Below, piece after piece: positions 1-12,091 of a stretch of 64,000 bases of DNA; position 1 is the stretch's first letter, and each line of letters begins with the position of its first letter. Source of the stretch: Primulina eburnea (lineage: Eukaryota; Streptophyta; Magnoliopsida; Lamiales; Gesneriaceae); the NCBI RefSeq assembly GCF_022965805.1, contig NC_133103.1, positions 45,429,610 through 45,493,609 of the forward strand, written 5' to 3'. The translations under genes were made by a program, and so were the position numbers. The notes beneath the pieces were generated by a model. The model was not told the DNA's origin. It was given only the letters and a program-made list of their open reading frames with translations, and ran no database searches.

Positions 1-480
1 GATTATATGGATTAAAGCAATCCGGTCGAATGTGGTATAATCGACTAAGTGATCACTTGATGAAAAAAGGATATGTAAATAATTCAATATGCCCTTATGT
101 TTTCATTAAGAAAACAGCATCCAGATGCGTAATTATTACTGTATATGTTGATGATTTAAACATCATTGGAACGAATAAAGAAATTCAAAAAGTTGTGTCA
201 TACTTGAAGGAAGAATTTGAAATGAAGGATCATAGAAAAACCAAGTATTTTCTGGGTTTACAAATTGAACAAAAAGAATGTAATGTTTGTTCACCAGACA
301 AATTATACAGAAAAAATCCTTAAACGTTTTAATATGGATAAATTGTACAAGGCCTGATATATCTTTTGTCGTAAATTCGTCACATTCAATCAAGTGAAAA
401 CTCATCAGATCTCTTTACAAAGGTACTTCCTATGACGATATTTAGAAAGCACATATATAATATTAGGATGCGCAATCTAC
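1..480 (+). pseudogene. copia RT and C-terminal fragment (broken)
   Basis: An open frame to 323 reads as the palm and thumb of a copia reverse transcriptase: YGLKQS at the left edge, the catalytic box YVDDL at about 148-162, and FLGLQIEQ. After the stop at 321-323 the reading resumes in another frame near 365 with the copia C-terminal tail (SSDLFTKVLP). Connection, RNase H and the DxD/E-rich section are lost. The catalytic YVDD is intact here, so decay was by deletion and frameshift rather than by active-site change. It continues to the left of the window. Confidence 0.85.
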
Positions 481-651
481 GAAATTTGTGAAGAATTGTT
501 CATGTCAACATGAGGGGGGTTTACGTTACTGCACTTTTTTTCCCTTACTATGGTTGTTATCCCAATGGGTTTTTTCTAGTAAGGTTTTTAACGAGGCAGT
601 ATAAAAACACGTAATGAATACAATCATTATGATCATCATCATAAGGGGGAG

Positions 652-919
652 TGTTGAAAAATAATATTTAAAATGTGTGTATTGAACATTTGAATGTTGA
701 AAATAAGAGTTGTAAATATTGAAAATTAGTGTGTGATAATGTAGGTAATGATGTATTTTATTTTTGGATTATTTGTAAAGGAATTCTATAAATAGCCTTA
801 TCATTTGTGAAGAAATTCAGAATTGAGTAGAGAGAAAAATATTATAAAGTTTGTAGTTTGGTAAATTTTGAGAGTTTGAGATTTTATTTTTTACCAAAAA
901 TTTTTACTTTTTCACAACA
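652..919 (+). repeat. copia 3' LTR, 268 bp
   Basis: Begins TGTTG directly after the purine tract AAGGGGGAG and ends CAACA, giving the perfect short terminal inverted repeat expected for an LTR. It contains a TATA box (ctataaatag, about 786-795) followed by a likely transcript start. Length is typical of small copia LTRs. A target-site duplication cannot be checked because the 5' LTR lies outside the window. Confidence 0.8.
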
Positions 920-3273
920 GTGATTGCATTTTTAGGTATGTTGTTTTCATAAGTTGCGGGATCTCCCTCTCAAGGGTTCGAGTATTTTTTCCAAGTTGAA
1001 TTCGTGTTTCAATTATTTGTAATAGACATAAGAATTCAAACTTGTTTTTCGATCTCGAGCAAATACTCGATATATACACTAGTCGAGTTTGAAGTTGAAA
1101 TAGATTACTTGTTGATCAAACTCGATCTCGAATAGACAACATTTAAATCAGATTCAAACTTCTATCTTCAAATTCTCATTCTTCGTCGAGTAATCTTACA
1201 TAATCCACATTTAAACAAAACTTACATAATTCAAATTATTATATCATTTTTGAAATGTTGCAATTACCTTGAGACAAAAATTTATGTGAGACGATCTCAT
1301 GAGTCGTATTTTATGAGACGTATATCTTATTTGAGTCATCTATGAAAAAATATTACTTTTTATGTTAAGAGTATTATTTTTTATTCTGAATATCGGTATA
1401 GTTGATTTGTCTCAGAAATAAAAATTCGTGACACCATCTAACAAGAGAGCTACTCATTATCAAATGGTCAGCAAATAAGTACACCTCAATTAGTTAAAAG
1501 CTAGGCTGGCAATACTCGCAGTAGGAACGCTTAGCCACACTCATTTTCCCTTATTTGATTAAATCTTGGCTTTTCTCTGTCATTTTCTGTGCCCACAAAT
1601 TTCTCGAAATATATTTAACCTCTTTTTCAGCAGTTGGTAAGATATTTAATACTCTCGAAAATAACAACATGCTCGTCAGACATAAATGATTTTCCAAGGT
1701 AATATAAATAGTGGATTTTTCTTGCAATATAAGTAAATTATTTTTTATAAAATTTTAAGAACATAATTTAATTATGTTCTTGAAATATTTCTCTTCCTCA
1801 ATATACATGTGTCTGAATAAAATTACAAAGGGTTTTAATTTTTCTTTTTTCTTTTAGTTTTTATTCTTCCATTGATGTGTTTGAAGAAGATTAAATAAAT
1901 TTTATGTTTGTTTAATTTATTTAGGACAATTTGTAGCCCAAAAGTTCAAAGGCCATAGTTGACTCTGTCCCTTGCTCTACTATCTAATATTTACTATATA
2001 TGTCTCACTCTCCAAAAAATTAATGATTTTTGGTTGTCAACCGTGGTGATACTGTCTAAAATTTGTTTATTTTAAGAGAATAATAGAATCGTGATATTTG
2101 ACTTGTTATATAATTTAAATATTTGAGTTGGACCATCGTCATATAATGTGTTTGGCAAAATGCTCACTCAACATCTCAATTAAGAGAGTATAAGTGGACA
2201 AAGTCGTCGGTGCACTGTTTTTTCGCATTCAAGAGCAACATAATTTTTTCTAAAAAAAATTGACGTTCAAAAGGTTTCTTGGGCATCGTATCATTTAAAC
2301 AATTCACATGATGTCTTAGAATAATTTAAATTTACGTATATAACGTTGACTCCAACAATTCTAATTTTTAAGTAAAGATAATCGTTCTTTTAAATCCTCA
2401 CGGAGGAGTGGTTTTAGTGAAGGAGTGCACAAACTATAGTCGTCAAATTCAACTCATTGAACTTAACTATTTCATTGAGGCCACAGAATCCATTGCTTGT
2501 TTGACCTTCAATGGTTGTTCAATACATCATCAAATTACCATTTGTATGAATGAATGAATAGAGATCTGTATGAATGAACATCCCTATGTCCTTATTAATG
2601 GAACATGACGCTTACATCACAGATGCTATATCAAAGATAGAGCAAACTGTATTCTTATTTTAGACGGCTAGCTGAATCGACCGAGAACCAGTTTAAAATA
2701 TACAAATAAAATAAATGTAATAATTAGATAAATTAAAAAAATATTATTTTTACGTAAGTTTGGATTGAATCATGTGTCCAACAATCCTGTAACTTTGACT
2801 GATTAGTTTTAAACACAAATTGAGTTCCTCAAATGCATCAATCCAATCACAATTCGTTCTTTCGATTTATACAAATTCGAGCTAATTTTCATGGACAGCA
2901 ACGAAGTTTTGTTTTGTTTTTTTTTTATAAACACAATAGTTTTTCCGGAACGATAAAGGCAGATGAAACTATCCCAATTCTTGTGTGAGACAGCTAATGC
3001 AGAAAACGAAACTTCAAAAGAACATTTGATTTATTATATTTTTTTTTTTTCATTTTTCAAACTTCATTTTTACATTTTTGATCTCAGGCTTGTTCCCTTC
3101 TACACGGACAGGAACAAATAACAGGTAGGAAAGATTAAAGAAATAAATTAAAAAAAGGATGCAAACAATGATTTTTCAAAAGTTCAACTGCCATTTTCCT
3201 TTTGCTTCCAGAACCTCATGCATTTCTTGCTCAGAAATTTGCAGAAGAATCAGACAGAAATTTTATTGTCTTA
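920..3273. other. AT-rich spacer, no gene recognised
   Basis: Apart from the short repeat at 1277-1455, no conserved reading frame, RNA gene or element end could be supported in these 2.35 kb. There are only short poly-A/T runs and low-complexity stretches such as Gtcgag/ctcgag-rich text at 1050-1190. The right end should contain the 3' UTR and polyadenylation region of the SOFL gene, which reads leftward. Confidence 0.5.
1277..1455 (-). repeat. short dispersed repeat (MITE-like), copy 1
   Basis: One of six clear copies in this window of a roughly 150-180-bp repeat. The core on the opposite strand reads like AAAAGTAATACTCTTAGCA, and the ends carry variants of the palindromic motif GTGAGACGGTCTCAC. 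This copy is nearly full length and in the reverse orientation. It has no coding capacity. The palindromic ends suggest a non-autonomous DNA element, but no target duplication is evident. Confidence 0.7.
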
Positions 3274-4185
3274 TCACTGCCTCTTTCTTCCAAGAAAACT
3301 GCCTGAAAAAGTAAAATTTCAGTCGTTTTCCCAATGAAAATGTTGAATAAGATCATTCACAGCTAGCAAAAATGGGGCAAAAAATTACTCACCGGATTTC
3401 CCTTTTGTGGAAGATTTGAGGAATCCTGTTTGCTTCTTTGGTATCGATTCGTTCTGAACATTTAGAAATTATCATCATTAATGATATGCAAATAAAAATT
3501 ATATGTAATTTATCTAGAATTTCAATGGAATTCTTGGATCAGTCCAGTTATAAATAAGAAGGTAGAAAAAATCTGTTACCTCAAAATTTGCTGCAGAAAA
3601 GACCTGTGAAAAGCCAGAAGGAGCTACATTGTCCTGAAATTCAATTTAAAGATACTTAATCAATGAAAATTTCAAAAAAAAAAATGGAAATCTCAGAAGG
3701 GTCCAAATAAAAATAGAAAAGGACAACTTTTTCCCCATTTACTTTAATTTTCTTGAACTTACCTGGGGAAAATGAAAGACTGGAGAGCTAGCAGTATCAG
3801 CAAGACAAAAATTATGCTGCCTTTGGTAATCTATTGTCTCTTTTGCTTTGCTCTTCTGCTTGATTTTCTTCTTACTCGAATCTTCCGAAACCGAAGATGC
3901 ATAGCCACGGAAGAACTGTTTCTCACCTCCTCCGCCACGGCCCGCGGCGGCGTAGTTCTCGTATTCTTGTAAGTGTGGAGGCGGGCCGGATGATGCATCC
4001 GACACCATGGACAGATCTTCATCGTCTTCTTGATCTTGGTACGCATAAGAATCTTCTCCGTTTTCTTCGCAATATTTCTTGGAGAAATCCCTGGTGAACC
4101 GATCCGTGGACTTGGATGTTTGATCCAAGTACATGGTCCATCCGGATTCGCATTCGCTGCTGCATTCAGAGGTTGATATATTCAT
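3274..4185 (-). CDS. SOFL: SOB FIVE-LIKE (SOFL) protein, 4 exons, 188 aa
   Basis: CDS is complement(join(3274..3302, 3393..3453, 3580..3633, 3763..4185)), 567 nt, every intron with GT/AG ends and frame kept. Exon 1 encodes both family signatures: SECESGWTMYLDQ (residues 10-22) and EDLSMVSDASSGPPP (56-70). A basic stretch KKKIKQKSK near residue 105 could be a nuclear signal. Exons 2-4 add DNVAPSGFSQVF, a lysine-rich linker and the end GSFLGRKRQ. Arabidopsis SOB5/SOFL proteins affect cytokinin levels and development; the biochemical activity is not established. Start chosen at the only Met ahead of the SOFL-A motif. The gene looks intact. Exon joints were found by eye. Confidence 0.88.
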
Positions 4186-4294
4186 AATGACCGGCTAGAA
4201 ATATATAGAATTCTTGTTGAAGAGAGTGAGGGAGAGATCGTGAAGCGAGAAGAACGATGATATATGAGCTGTGTTTTTGTTCTTGTTTTGTATG

Positions 4295-4308
4295 TATATA
4301 TATATATA
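4295..4308 (-). promoter_or_regulatory. TATA box of the SOFL gene
   Basis: A TATATATATATATA run reading toward the SOFL gene, about 110 bp upstream of its ATG at 4185. Position fits a core promoter with a short 5' UTR. It could also be plain microsatellite, so moderate confidence. Confidence 0.5.
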
Positions 4309-4438
4309 AGAAGAAGAAGAAGAAATATGAGAGCAAATGAATCGCACTCAAATCCTAGACAAATTTTGTCCTTGGCTCTATCCTTTTGCCCTAATATTGT
4401 ATATCTATTTCGAGAAGAATCAAACTTGCCAGTTGTCT

Positions 4439-4458
4439 GGGGGGGGGGGGGGGGGGGG
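4439..4458. repeat. G20 homopolymer
   Basis: An uninterrupted run of 20 G on the + strand, 253 bp upstream of the SOFL start codon and thus in its promoter region (C20 on the gene's sense strand). Long pure G runs are rare in AT-rich plant DNA and can fold as G-quadruplexes. The exact length may be affected by sequencing error. Confidence 0.9.
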
Positions 4459-4658
4459 CATTGACGTACGTTTGATGATGGTGAATATATGCACCAGTAA
4501 CTTGGGACAAAGTTAAATTAGAGTCGGGGTGAGGGGGGCAATGCTGACTGACTTCATGTGAAATTTGAAACGGGATCTTGAATCAAGATGCTTGTTCATA
4601 ATCTGGATAATAACTCTCCCGGATTCTCGCCGAATTCCCCCTCCAAACATCAAAAAGT

Positions 4659-4804
4659 GGTCTCATGTGAGACCGTCTCACGGATACTATTCACAATGAA
4701 AAGTAATACTCTTAGCATAAACAATAATACTTTTTCATGGATGACTCAAATAAGATATCCGTCTCATAAACACGACCCGTGAGATCGTCTCACACAAGTT
4801 TTTT
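4659..4804 (+). repeat. short dispersed repeat (MITE-like), copy 2
   Basis: Same family as copy 1, forward orientation. The left end carries GTGAGACCGTCTCAC and the right end CGTGAGATCGTCTCACAC. It lacks the segment about 35 bp long that reads 'gtgagacggatcaacc' in copy 3, so it is an internally deleted form. Confidence 0.75.
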
Positions 4805-5234
4805 CCACCATCAAATAGTTCTAAATGGAAAATTTGTTAATTCGAATATTCGCAATGCAGAGTTAAAGCATGTTCTATAAAGTAAGGTTTCGCTTGACTC
4901 GTGAGATGAGATGATAAAAATCTGTAGCATGTGGATGATTTTACATAAGCATGAATATCTGTATACAACGTTTGGTGGATTTTAGTTTTAACTTTTTTGA
5001 TAGTTAGTGAAGTGTGATAGGCTAGTGTATATAGTAGTAACATGGGAGGGATGACGTGAATGAAGGAAAGGTAAAAAAAAGCATGAGTTGTGATTTCTCG
5101 CTGGTCATTAAATGTCATGCCAAATTGAGCCATGAATTTTATCACTGCCAGCTATGTTGCATGTGAGTCGAGCCCAACTTACGAACCGATTCGAGTTTTC
5201 GAGTTCAAGCTCGATTCTAAATAAATCATGGCTA

Positions 5235-5386
5235 TTGAGTCTCACGAATCTTTATCTGTGAGACGGATCAACCTTATCGATATTCACAGTAAAAAGTAAT
5301 ACTCTTAGCATAAAAATCAATATTTTTTTTATGGATAACTCAAATAAAAGATATGTTTCACAAAATAGGACTTGTGAGACCGTCTA
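5235..5386 (+). repeat. short dispersed repeat (MITE-like), copy 3
   Basis: Forward copy containing the internal 'ctgtgagacggatcaacc' block, the core AAAAGTAATACTCTTAGCA and a right end GTGAGACCGTCTACAT. Moderately diverged. Confidence 0.75.
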
Positions 5387-5539
5387 CATTTATAGAAAGT
5401 AATTAATAAAAAAATTCAGAAATTTCATTAAAAAATTACATATATCACTTTAAATATATAATGTAAATTTTTTATTTTCCTTCCAGGTCTGCGGGCTGAT
5501 ATAAGCCCTCCTCAAGCCGGCCGCCCAGGCTTGTGATCA

Positions 5540-5601
5540 CATATCCGGTGTAAGCGTTAGAGCATTGAGAGGATCTTTCCCTAGTACGAGAGGACCGGGA
5601 A
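5540..5601 (+). rRNA. plastid 23S rRNA fragment (nuclear plastid DNA, NUPT), 62 bp
   Basis: The stretch from catatccggtg to gaggaccgggaa matches, from memory, the sarcin-ricin-loop part of the plastid 23S rRNA gene, including the near-universal AGTACGAGAGGACC. I count three differences (GG to AA, C to T), all transitions of the kind left by deamination of methylated DNA. It is far too short to be functional, so it is an inserted organelle fragment. The GC-rich 54 bp to its left is not part of this match. Confidence 0.85.
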
Positions 5602-8272
5602 AAAATTTCAACTCAAACTACTTAAATTGTATGTCAGGCTGTCCAACCTGATGAATCCAACCCAAACTAATGACGAAATATACGAATAATAGATTCTACA
5701 ACAACAAAAAAAAAAGGTGAGATATATTGCAAGAAAAAAACATAAAAATTGTGTGTTTCTATGAAGAAATCAAGTGATTGAATCTCGCTATGTTTCCGTG
5801 AAGCATTGCATACTTTCAGATATAATACATAATCAAACTTTTGCTTGAGAGTTCTTCAGCAAACTTGATTTCAGTACACAGAATTTGCGTCCAAAGTTAT
5901 TTGGTTGTTTTTGTTGATAGCAATTCAAGATGCTAGCTTTTTGTTATTACAATTATTAGTATTCTTTTTGTGCATAAACCGAATACATTTTCTAGTGAGT
6001 ATTTTTTACTGAGAAACCACACAAGTATGAACACTTATGTATTATAATTAGTTGTTTCTTATTTTATTTACATAAAGTATTTGTGTGCTAAATTATTTAT
6101 TCCGCCGCACGTTGTGTTAGTTATTACAACAAAGATATTCGATACACACAGTTCTCCTATTATTTAGTAGTTATATGTCAGACAATTCTTTCATCATTAA
6201 ATTTGATAATATTACAATTTTTATCGAGTGAATTAGAGGAATATTGAATAAGAATCATTTTGGGGGTATTGATTATCGTAATATTAGTACTCCTATATAA
6301 TTAAGTTATTATAATCAGTTAGCGTCCAATATAGGGGACTTAGAATATAGTCTACAGTGGTTGACCAAACCAACAAAATCACAAAAAAAAATTGTCATCC
6401 CATTTTACGGATCAATTTTGTGAAATAAATCTCTAACTCAACCTAACTCTCATGAATTTTTTTTTTTTTAAACATGTCAAATTATTATTTTGCATTGTAG
6501 ACATGAATCGCATTGATCCGTCTCATAGATGTAGACTCGTAAGACTTTCTCATAATAGACGATTGAGATACTATGTGTTGATAATACTGTTGAAATATCT
6601 TGTTTGATTGTTGTTTCGATCCGATGGTATAATTTTCCATTTCGATACCCCGAAAAAAATACGATTTTCGCAAAAAAGAAAATCTTATGTGCACATTTTT
6701 TTCCAATATATATATATATATATATATAAGAATCTCAATCAAGAAAAAACATCAAATCTTGCTGCTGGTCAGTTTCACACCCACCAAAATTTAATTTTTT
6801 TTTTACATAAAGCGCGTAGGTTGTCCGGAGTTAGACAGTAAAAACAAACAAACAAACAAACAAATAAACAAACGGGAGCTTGCAGCATTTTGACTACTTT
6901 TCTTGATTTTAAGGGGAGAGACCTGGATTCGATCGCAAGTGATAACGAAAAATTCCATCCCATGTGATAGTATAGTCAAGATAGTATAGTTCACATGTTT
7001 TAAATCATACAACAACTCAGTCGAACCCTCCTTTTAATTACGACAATTTGTATATATATTATCGTAATCGAACATGTGAACTTGACCGTACTAAGTCAAA
7101 ATCGCAAACAAATATTATTAAAAGCTATGACGACTTGAAGTCGAACTAATGTTGATATTGCATCCAATTGAACATCACGAAGTTGGTGTGAACAAGAATT
7201 ATTGCTCTGCAGCGAAACGTGAATCCTTTTTTTGAAATCAATATATATAAAAAAATATAGGGAAACACATTCATTTTTGTCTCGATCGAGATTCTAGATC
7301 CAATCAGAAACCTAATTTCCATGAAGGATTTAAAACAGATGGTGTCAAAATTGAGTTAAATGCAAGATTGGCCCATTGCGTGGGAGAGAATGGCAAAAAT
7401 ATGCAGAAGCCAGCTTATACTCGAGGGTACGTACATGTAATAATAGGCCCGTCATGTGCGTCTCTTAACATGCACAGATGGATGCACTCGTACTACTATA
7501 AATCGTCAAAAATTATACGTACACCTACGCACGCCCGACTTGAAAAACTTGCTGCTAATCATATTATTGATCATATTATCTGATCATCATGTTGATGCTC
7601 GAGAATTCGAAAACCGACGAGTGGATCGGAGCTCGACTACCGGTCTCTCCCGATTTGTTTCTTATTAACTAGAATGAGAGGTCTTGCTTTACCCTTCAAG
7701 AACTAAATTCCATATCCAATGTGAAAGTAATTTAGGTCCCGCCCTTATACTGGACCTTTCCTTTTCACAAAACTACGATTTATTTTTATCATATTTTGGA
7801 TCAATTTGCCAGCTAGAAAACAAGAAAAATGTGTATACGTAGATATTTAATTTTAAGAATGGGTTACCTAGGACCATCAAATCATTTGCCCCCTAGCATA
7901 ATTACTCGTTCTATGAACCTGCCGATGATCGATAATTTGATCCGACCGGACACGCTGGATCGACGATTCCGTTAAAACGTAATGAGATCACATTTTTTTT
8001 TTTAAAAAAAAATAGGGCTTAGAGTTCTTCATGAATTATACAGCACACATTGTCGATCGTGTCCGAAAATTCTGATTTCGCGTATTTTACAGACATGATA
8101 AAATTTTAAATCTTGAGACGACGTAATCACCTGTTTCAAAGAGTTGATGAAAATGGAACCTAGGGTTATGGTTATGAGTTAGCTGGTCCCGTACCCTATT
8201 TTCATATGCACATGCCCTTTGCTGCCTACTTAATTGCTTGCTTGCATGTTCATTTCCACATCATTTGTTACC

Positions 8273-8274
<2 letters not shown>

Positions 8275-8347
<73 letters not shown>
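8275..8347. repeat. (TA)n microsatellite, about 36 units
   Basis: An uninterrupted TA run of about 73 bp directly next to the truncated left end of short repeat copy 4. Confidence 0.9.
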
Positions 8348-8348
<1 letters not shown>

Positions 8349-8355
8349 GAGATAA

Positions 8356-8466
8356 TAAAAAGTAATACTCTTAGCATAAAAAGTAATAATTTTTCATGGA
8401 TGACTCAAATAAGAGACCCGTCTGACCAAATACGACCCGTGAGACCGTCTTACACAAGTTTTTGTC
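8356..8466 (+). repeat. short dispersed repeat (MITE-like), copy 4, truncated
   Basis: Right-hand two thirds of the family, starting at AAAAAGTAATACTCTTAGC and ending CGTGAGACCGTCTTACAC. Its left end has been replaced by or fused to the TA microsatellite. Confidence 0.75.
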
Positions 8467-11235
8467 ATATATATTTCACTTTTATATCATCGCTTTTATC
8501 AAGAACTTTGAAAGAAAAATTGCTTATAAATTCCAATCTTGCTATGTTAGTTACCAGTCCAAATATCTCAATCGAAACACACAATTCCTCTCAACATCAT
8601 AGAAGGTTTTAGAAACAAGACGATTATCTTTTATGATCTCGAACTATCAAACAAAATAAAATAAAATAAAAAAACCGAAAGGGAGGGAGACTTTGTACTC
8701 GAGCCTTGTTGGAGTACATGAACATGTGGTAGAAATATGTCCTTATGTGACTACAAATTATATAGTAGAGACATCGTATCTAATTACATACCCTTCACAT
8801 TAAATTTGGAATCCTCGAGAAATCATTTAATTCCATGTAAATCAATCATCAAAGATATTACACACCCTTCACCTTAAATTTGGATTCCACCATTTATATC
8901 TCGAAAATAAAGTTGTGATCTATCTTTGTCAAAAAAAATAATTTATTTTCATATCATTTCATCTATTTAATCAATTACATAAAGACTCAAATAGCACATA
9001 GTTTGTCGCATAGGGTTTGTTCTGTGCGATTTACTTGACTAGCGTAGTTTGCAAGCTACTGAGTCAGCTCGAAGATTTACCCAGCGCAGACACGTGGATA
9101 CTATCATCATAAAATAATAATAATTCAAATTAATCTACATATTACAAGTCCCGTAACATGCGCCAATATCTACTACAAACAAAGAGTTTGGATTCCAATG
9201 GAAGATGGTGGGTTCAATAATGCAATGGCATCTGAACATTAAATGTAAGAGTGGACCTAACAAATTACACCACACACCAAGAGGACTATCGTTCTCAGAG
9301 TGACAGCCTATTTGTTTCCATACACACTAGAGTTTTTCACTGTTTGGATCTACGACTAAATTTAAATTCATATCATATAATTTCATGAATTTAAATTCGA
9401 CCCTTTTGACCACGGATCGAGATTTATATTTTAACGAAAAAAAATTTCGTGAGATGGATATTATAAGGCACTGCCTGTTTCACGAGACGCGGTAATATAT
9501 AATGTGTAGTATGAGATAATTAACCGAATTATGTGGATAACAGAATGATTTATAACTCAAAATATTGAAGAAACTTGAGTTAAACGTCAGAAAGATTTTA
9601 ATTTTTCTTGTTGGTCGTCTGTATTCGATCACGGCTCGAAGGATGGTGATTGAACCATGATCATGTCAATTTCAATCGTAGAAACCTTATGTGTAACCTT
9701 AGCTCATTTCATCTATTAACATTTGTGTACTTGTCTCCATCTTTCTTGGTCGATAAGATGCAACATTGCTTAAAAATTTTATGCTTCTAGTACAACAATT
9801 GCAACAAACAAATAAATCTCCATACACGTACATCTTTTCTCTTCTTTTACTATTTTTTTAACTTTTATAGGACAGGCTGGAAATAGAAAATATTTAAAGT
9901 TTCAATATATATATTTTTTGAAAAAAAAAATAATTCTAGCATTTTGTGAGCAATGGGCTACAAGTCCTAGTTAATTTATTTTTTGTTTGACGTAATTTTC
10001 AAATTTTGTTTGGATCAAGGTATTTTGTTTAAGAGAATAGTATATTTTTTTGTTTCGTGTTTTATCTTTACATAAACAACTCTGTTGTCGATCGCTGTGC
10101 TTTATTTTTTCACTGTTAGCAAATTGGCTAACATACATATGAATCGGGAAAATGATTTCAAGTTTGAATTCAAGTAAAACCATATTGTATTTATTTGAAA
10201 TCAGTTATAATTATCAATTTGAAATCTTCCTTTAAAAAGAATTATATAATTACAAAACTAAGATATAATTAAGATCATGAATATTTAAAATCTTCCATTA
10301 TGACAATTTAAATTTCGCTTCTTAAAGAATTTGTCTACCAAAAATTAAATTAAGTTGCTCTCATTCAAATTCTTACTTTCAGCCAATCTTTAATATTAGT
10401 CGATAATTTGTAGCTCATATAATACTAAAATCTCATTCAAATTTTAGACGAAATCTCATGTTCGAGAATCTCTTCACTAATTTTTTTTTTTAAAAAAAAC
10501 TTTCATATCATAAAATGCTTCCTAAAAAATATAGAAAATTTAAAACTTAAAATATTTAGAAGCAATAAATTAAGGGGAAATTTGTAATCACTCCTCATTC
10601 CCATTCTCAACTTTCTCCTCACTCTCCATCCCTTTATTTCTTTGTTTTAACTCCCTAATTTTCTAAAATTTTCAAAAACATCCTTAATTTTATTATTTCG
10701 GTACGTGGCATTGTTATACCTATCGAGCATGTTCTTGGAAGCAGATAGCTCCAAGTTTACAGCTACACAAGGTTTTCAGCCTATATATCATTCTAAATTT
10801 TTTTTTATAAATGACCCATCATGCTTCCGTATAATAAATTGAACACTTCATCTTTTTTACCAGAGTGCCATCGGGTTATATCTACCGGGTTTTATAGACT
10901 GCTCCTCACACCTAACCACACAATCGCAACAGATGGTTCCTGACGCAGATTCCTTCAATAGTCCTTAGCACAACCTTGTTTCGTTTCAAACCTCAGGGTG
11001 TATAGTAAAGTAGTTCAATTTGAAAATAATTCATGAGAGGGGCAAAATCATTGGTTCTTTTATTCAAACATAACAAATTATTATTACATGGTAAACTCCT
11101 GTAGAGTAGGAGAATTTTGTTTAGCTACTTATAGTAGCCGAAATGAAAACACACATAAACTTGAAAGAGGAAATATTATATTGTTTGAAAAAAATGAAGA
11201 GGTTGAGTGATAACTTTATCTTCATTCTGCCTTCT

Positions 11236-11249
11236 TATTTATAGAAGTT
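11236..11249 (-). promoter_or_regulatory. TATA box behind the last ORF of the relic
   Basis: TTCTATAAATAAG on the minus strand with an AATAAA hexamer about 180 bp further on. This matches the promoter/polyadenylation arrangement of a pararetroviral intergenic region or an LTR R region. Confidence 0.4.
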
Positions 11250-11391
11250 CATTGCGGATTTGAATTCCGGACTTCAAATTTTTGTTATATCTTTTTTCTT
11301 TAATGCCTTCCAGCTGTGTTTGGTATTATCTTTTGAGTGGGTTGAGTGGGTAGTTGAATGGTCCCTCTACTTTTCTTAAATTGTATTTTTA

Positions 11392-12091
11392 CTAGATCAT
11401 TAATATAGAAACAACTTGTTCTTCTTCTTTTATTTCCTGGCATAAATAGTATATGTGCGTCTGGATCATGTCAGCTGATATATCATTTTCTGCTTCTTTT
11501 AGCAGTTTGTAGAGATCTTTGAAAATTATCAGCTGCTTTCTTATTACCTTGATGAGTCTTTTAGAAATTTTCAAATATGTATAATACATTTTCTTTAGGT
11601 TCCGATTTTGTTCTTGTGTATTTTACTTGTTCTCATTTACTCTTTATTTATAGGTGTAATTGTGTCCAAGTTCTCTTGTTCATTTAGTGGATTAGTCACA
11701 TGCCTACTAACTCTTGTCAAGGAATCTTTTAACTTTTGTTATCCCCAAGAAAAAGTGATGGTAGTCACATGTCCACTTATTTTTGTTGAGGAATCTAAAA
11801 CTTTTGTTGTCCCCGAGAAAAACGTGGTTGTGGTCCTTCACCTCTTGGTCCTGACTCAGCAAGATGCTTCTTGTCTAACCGAGGTCTGAAGCCCTTGCCA
11901 AATTCTGGCTCCTTTTGATTTGGGCATTCTGTGCAGATATTCACCGACCATCTTCTTACATGAGCCATGTTACAGAATTTCCGACGAATTTCTTTACTCC
12001 CTGGCAGCTTTCTATTCCACAGAAGATTTCTTTTCTTTTCGAATAATTCTTCTGCAAAACTTGTTGTTTTTCCTGTAATGCTATTTAACAA
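11392..12091 (-). pseudogene. 3'-most frames of the relic
   Basis: Frame 11795-12091 includes SFAEELFEKKRNLLWNRK and a Cys-rich stretch (NICTECPNQKEPEFGKG). Frame 11392-11589 is Lys/Ile-rich (YLKISKRLIKVIRKQL). Between them lies a 69-bp near-tandem duplication (11695-11763 and 11764-11832). No family was recognised. Reading stops at 11392, about 150 bp before the TATA box that follows on the same strand. Confidence 0.35.

Larger units (their letters stand above)
1..919 (+). mobile_element. Ty1/copia retrotransposon, 3' remnant
   Basis: The left edge of the window cuts into a copia element. It holds the end of the reverse transcriptase, a short tail of the RNase H/C-terminal region (about 365-480, ending in a stretch like the copia terminus 'SSDLFTKVLP'), a purine tract at 641-651 (ataagggggag) and one LTR (652-919). 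Most of RNase H is missing between about 345 and 360, so the element carries an internal deletion and cannot be autonomous. Its 5' half lies outside the window. The family call rests on the RT and LTR motifs, which are clear. Confidence 0.85.
4309..5539. other. spacer upstream of SOFL with two short repeats
   Basis: Holds the SOFL 5' flank, the G20 run and two copies of the palindromic-ended short repeat (4659-4804, 5235-5386). No gene recognised. A GC-rich patch at 5485-5538 just before the plastid fragment stands out from its AT-rich surroundings but was not identified. Confidence 0.5.
5602..11000. other. 5.4-kb AT-rich spacer, no gene recognised
   Basis: No reading frame with a recognisable domain on either strand. 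Contents seen: TA run 6706-6728, (AAAC)n at about 6841-6871, TA run 8275-8347, a partial short repeat 8356-8466, and poly-A/T patches. The frames over 100 codons here are produced by TA runs. Nothing else could be supported. Confidence 0.5.

Noticed and set aside
4166..4464. Frames over the SOFL promoter and the G20 run
   Set aside because: Low-complexity translation of poly-G and TA repeats.
8238..8612. Plus-strand frame of 124 codons
   Set aside because: Its centre is the TA microsatellite (Tyr-Ile repeats) and the rest is the MITE-like repeat. Not a gene.
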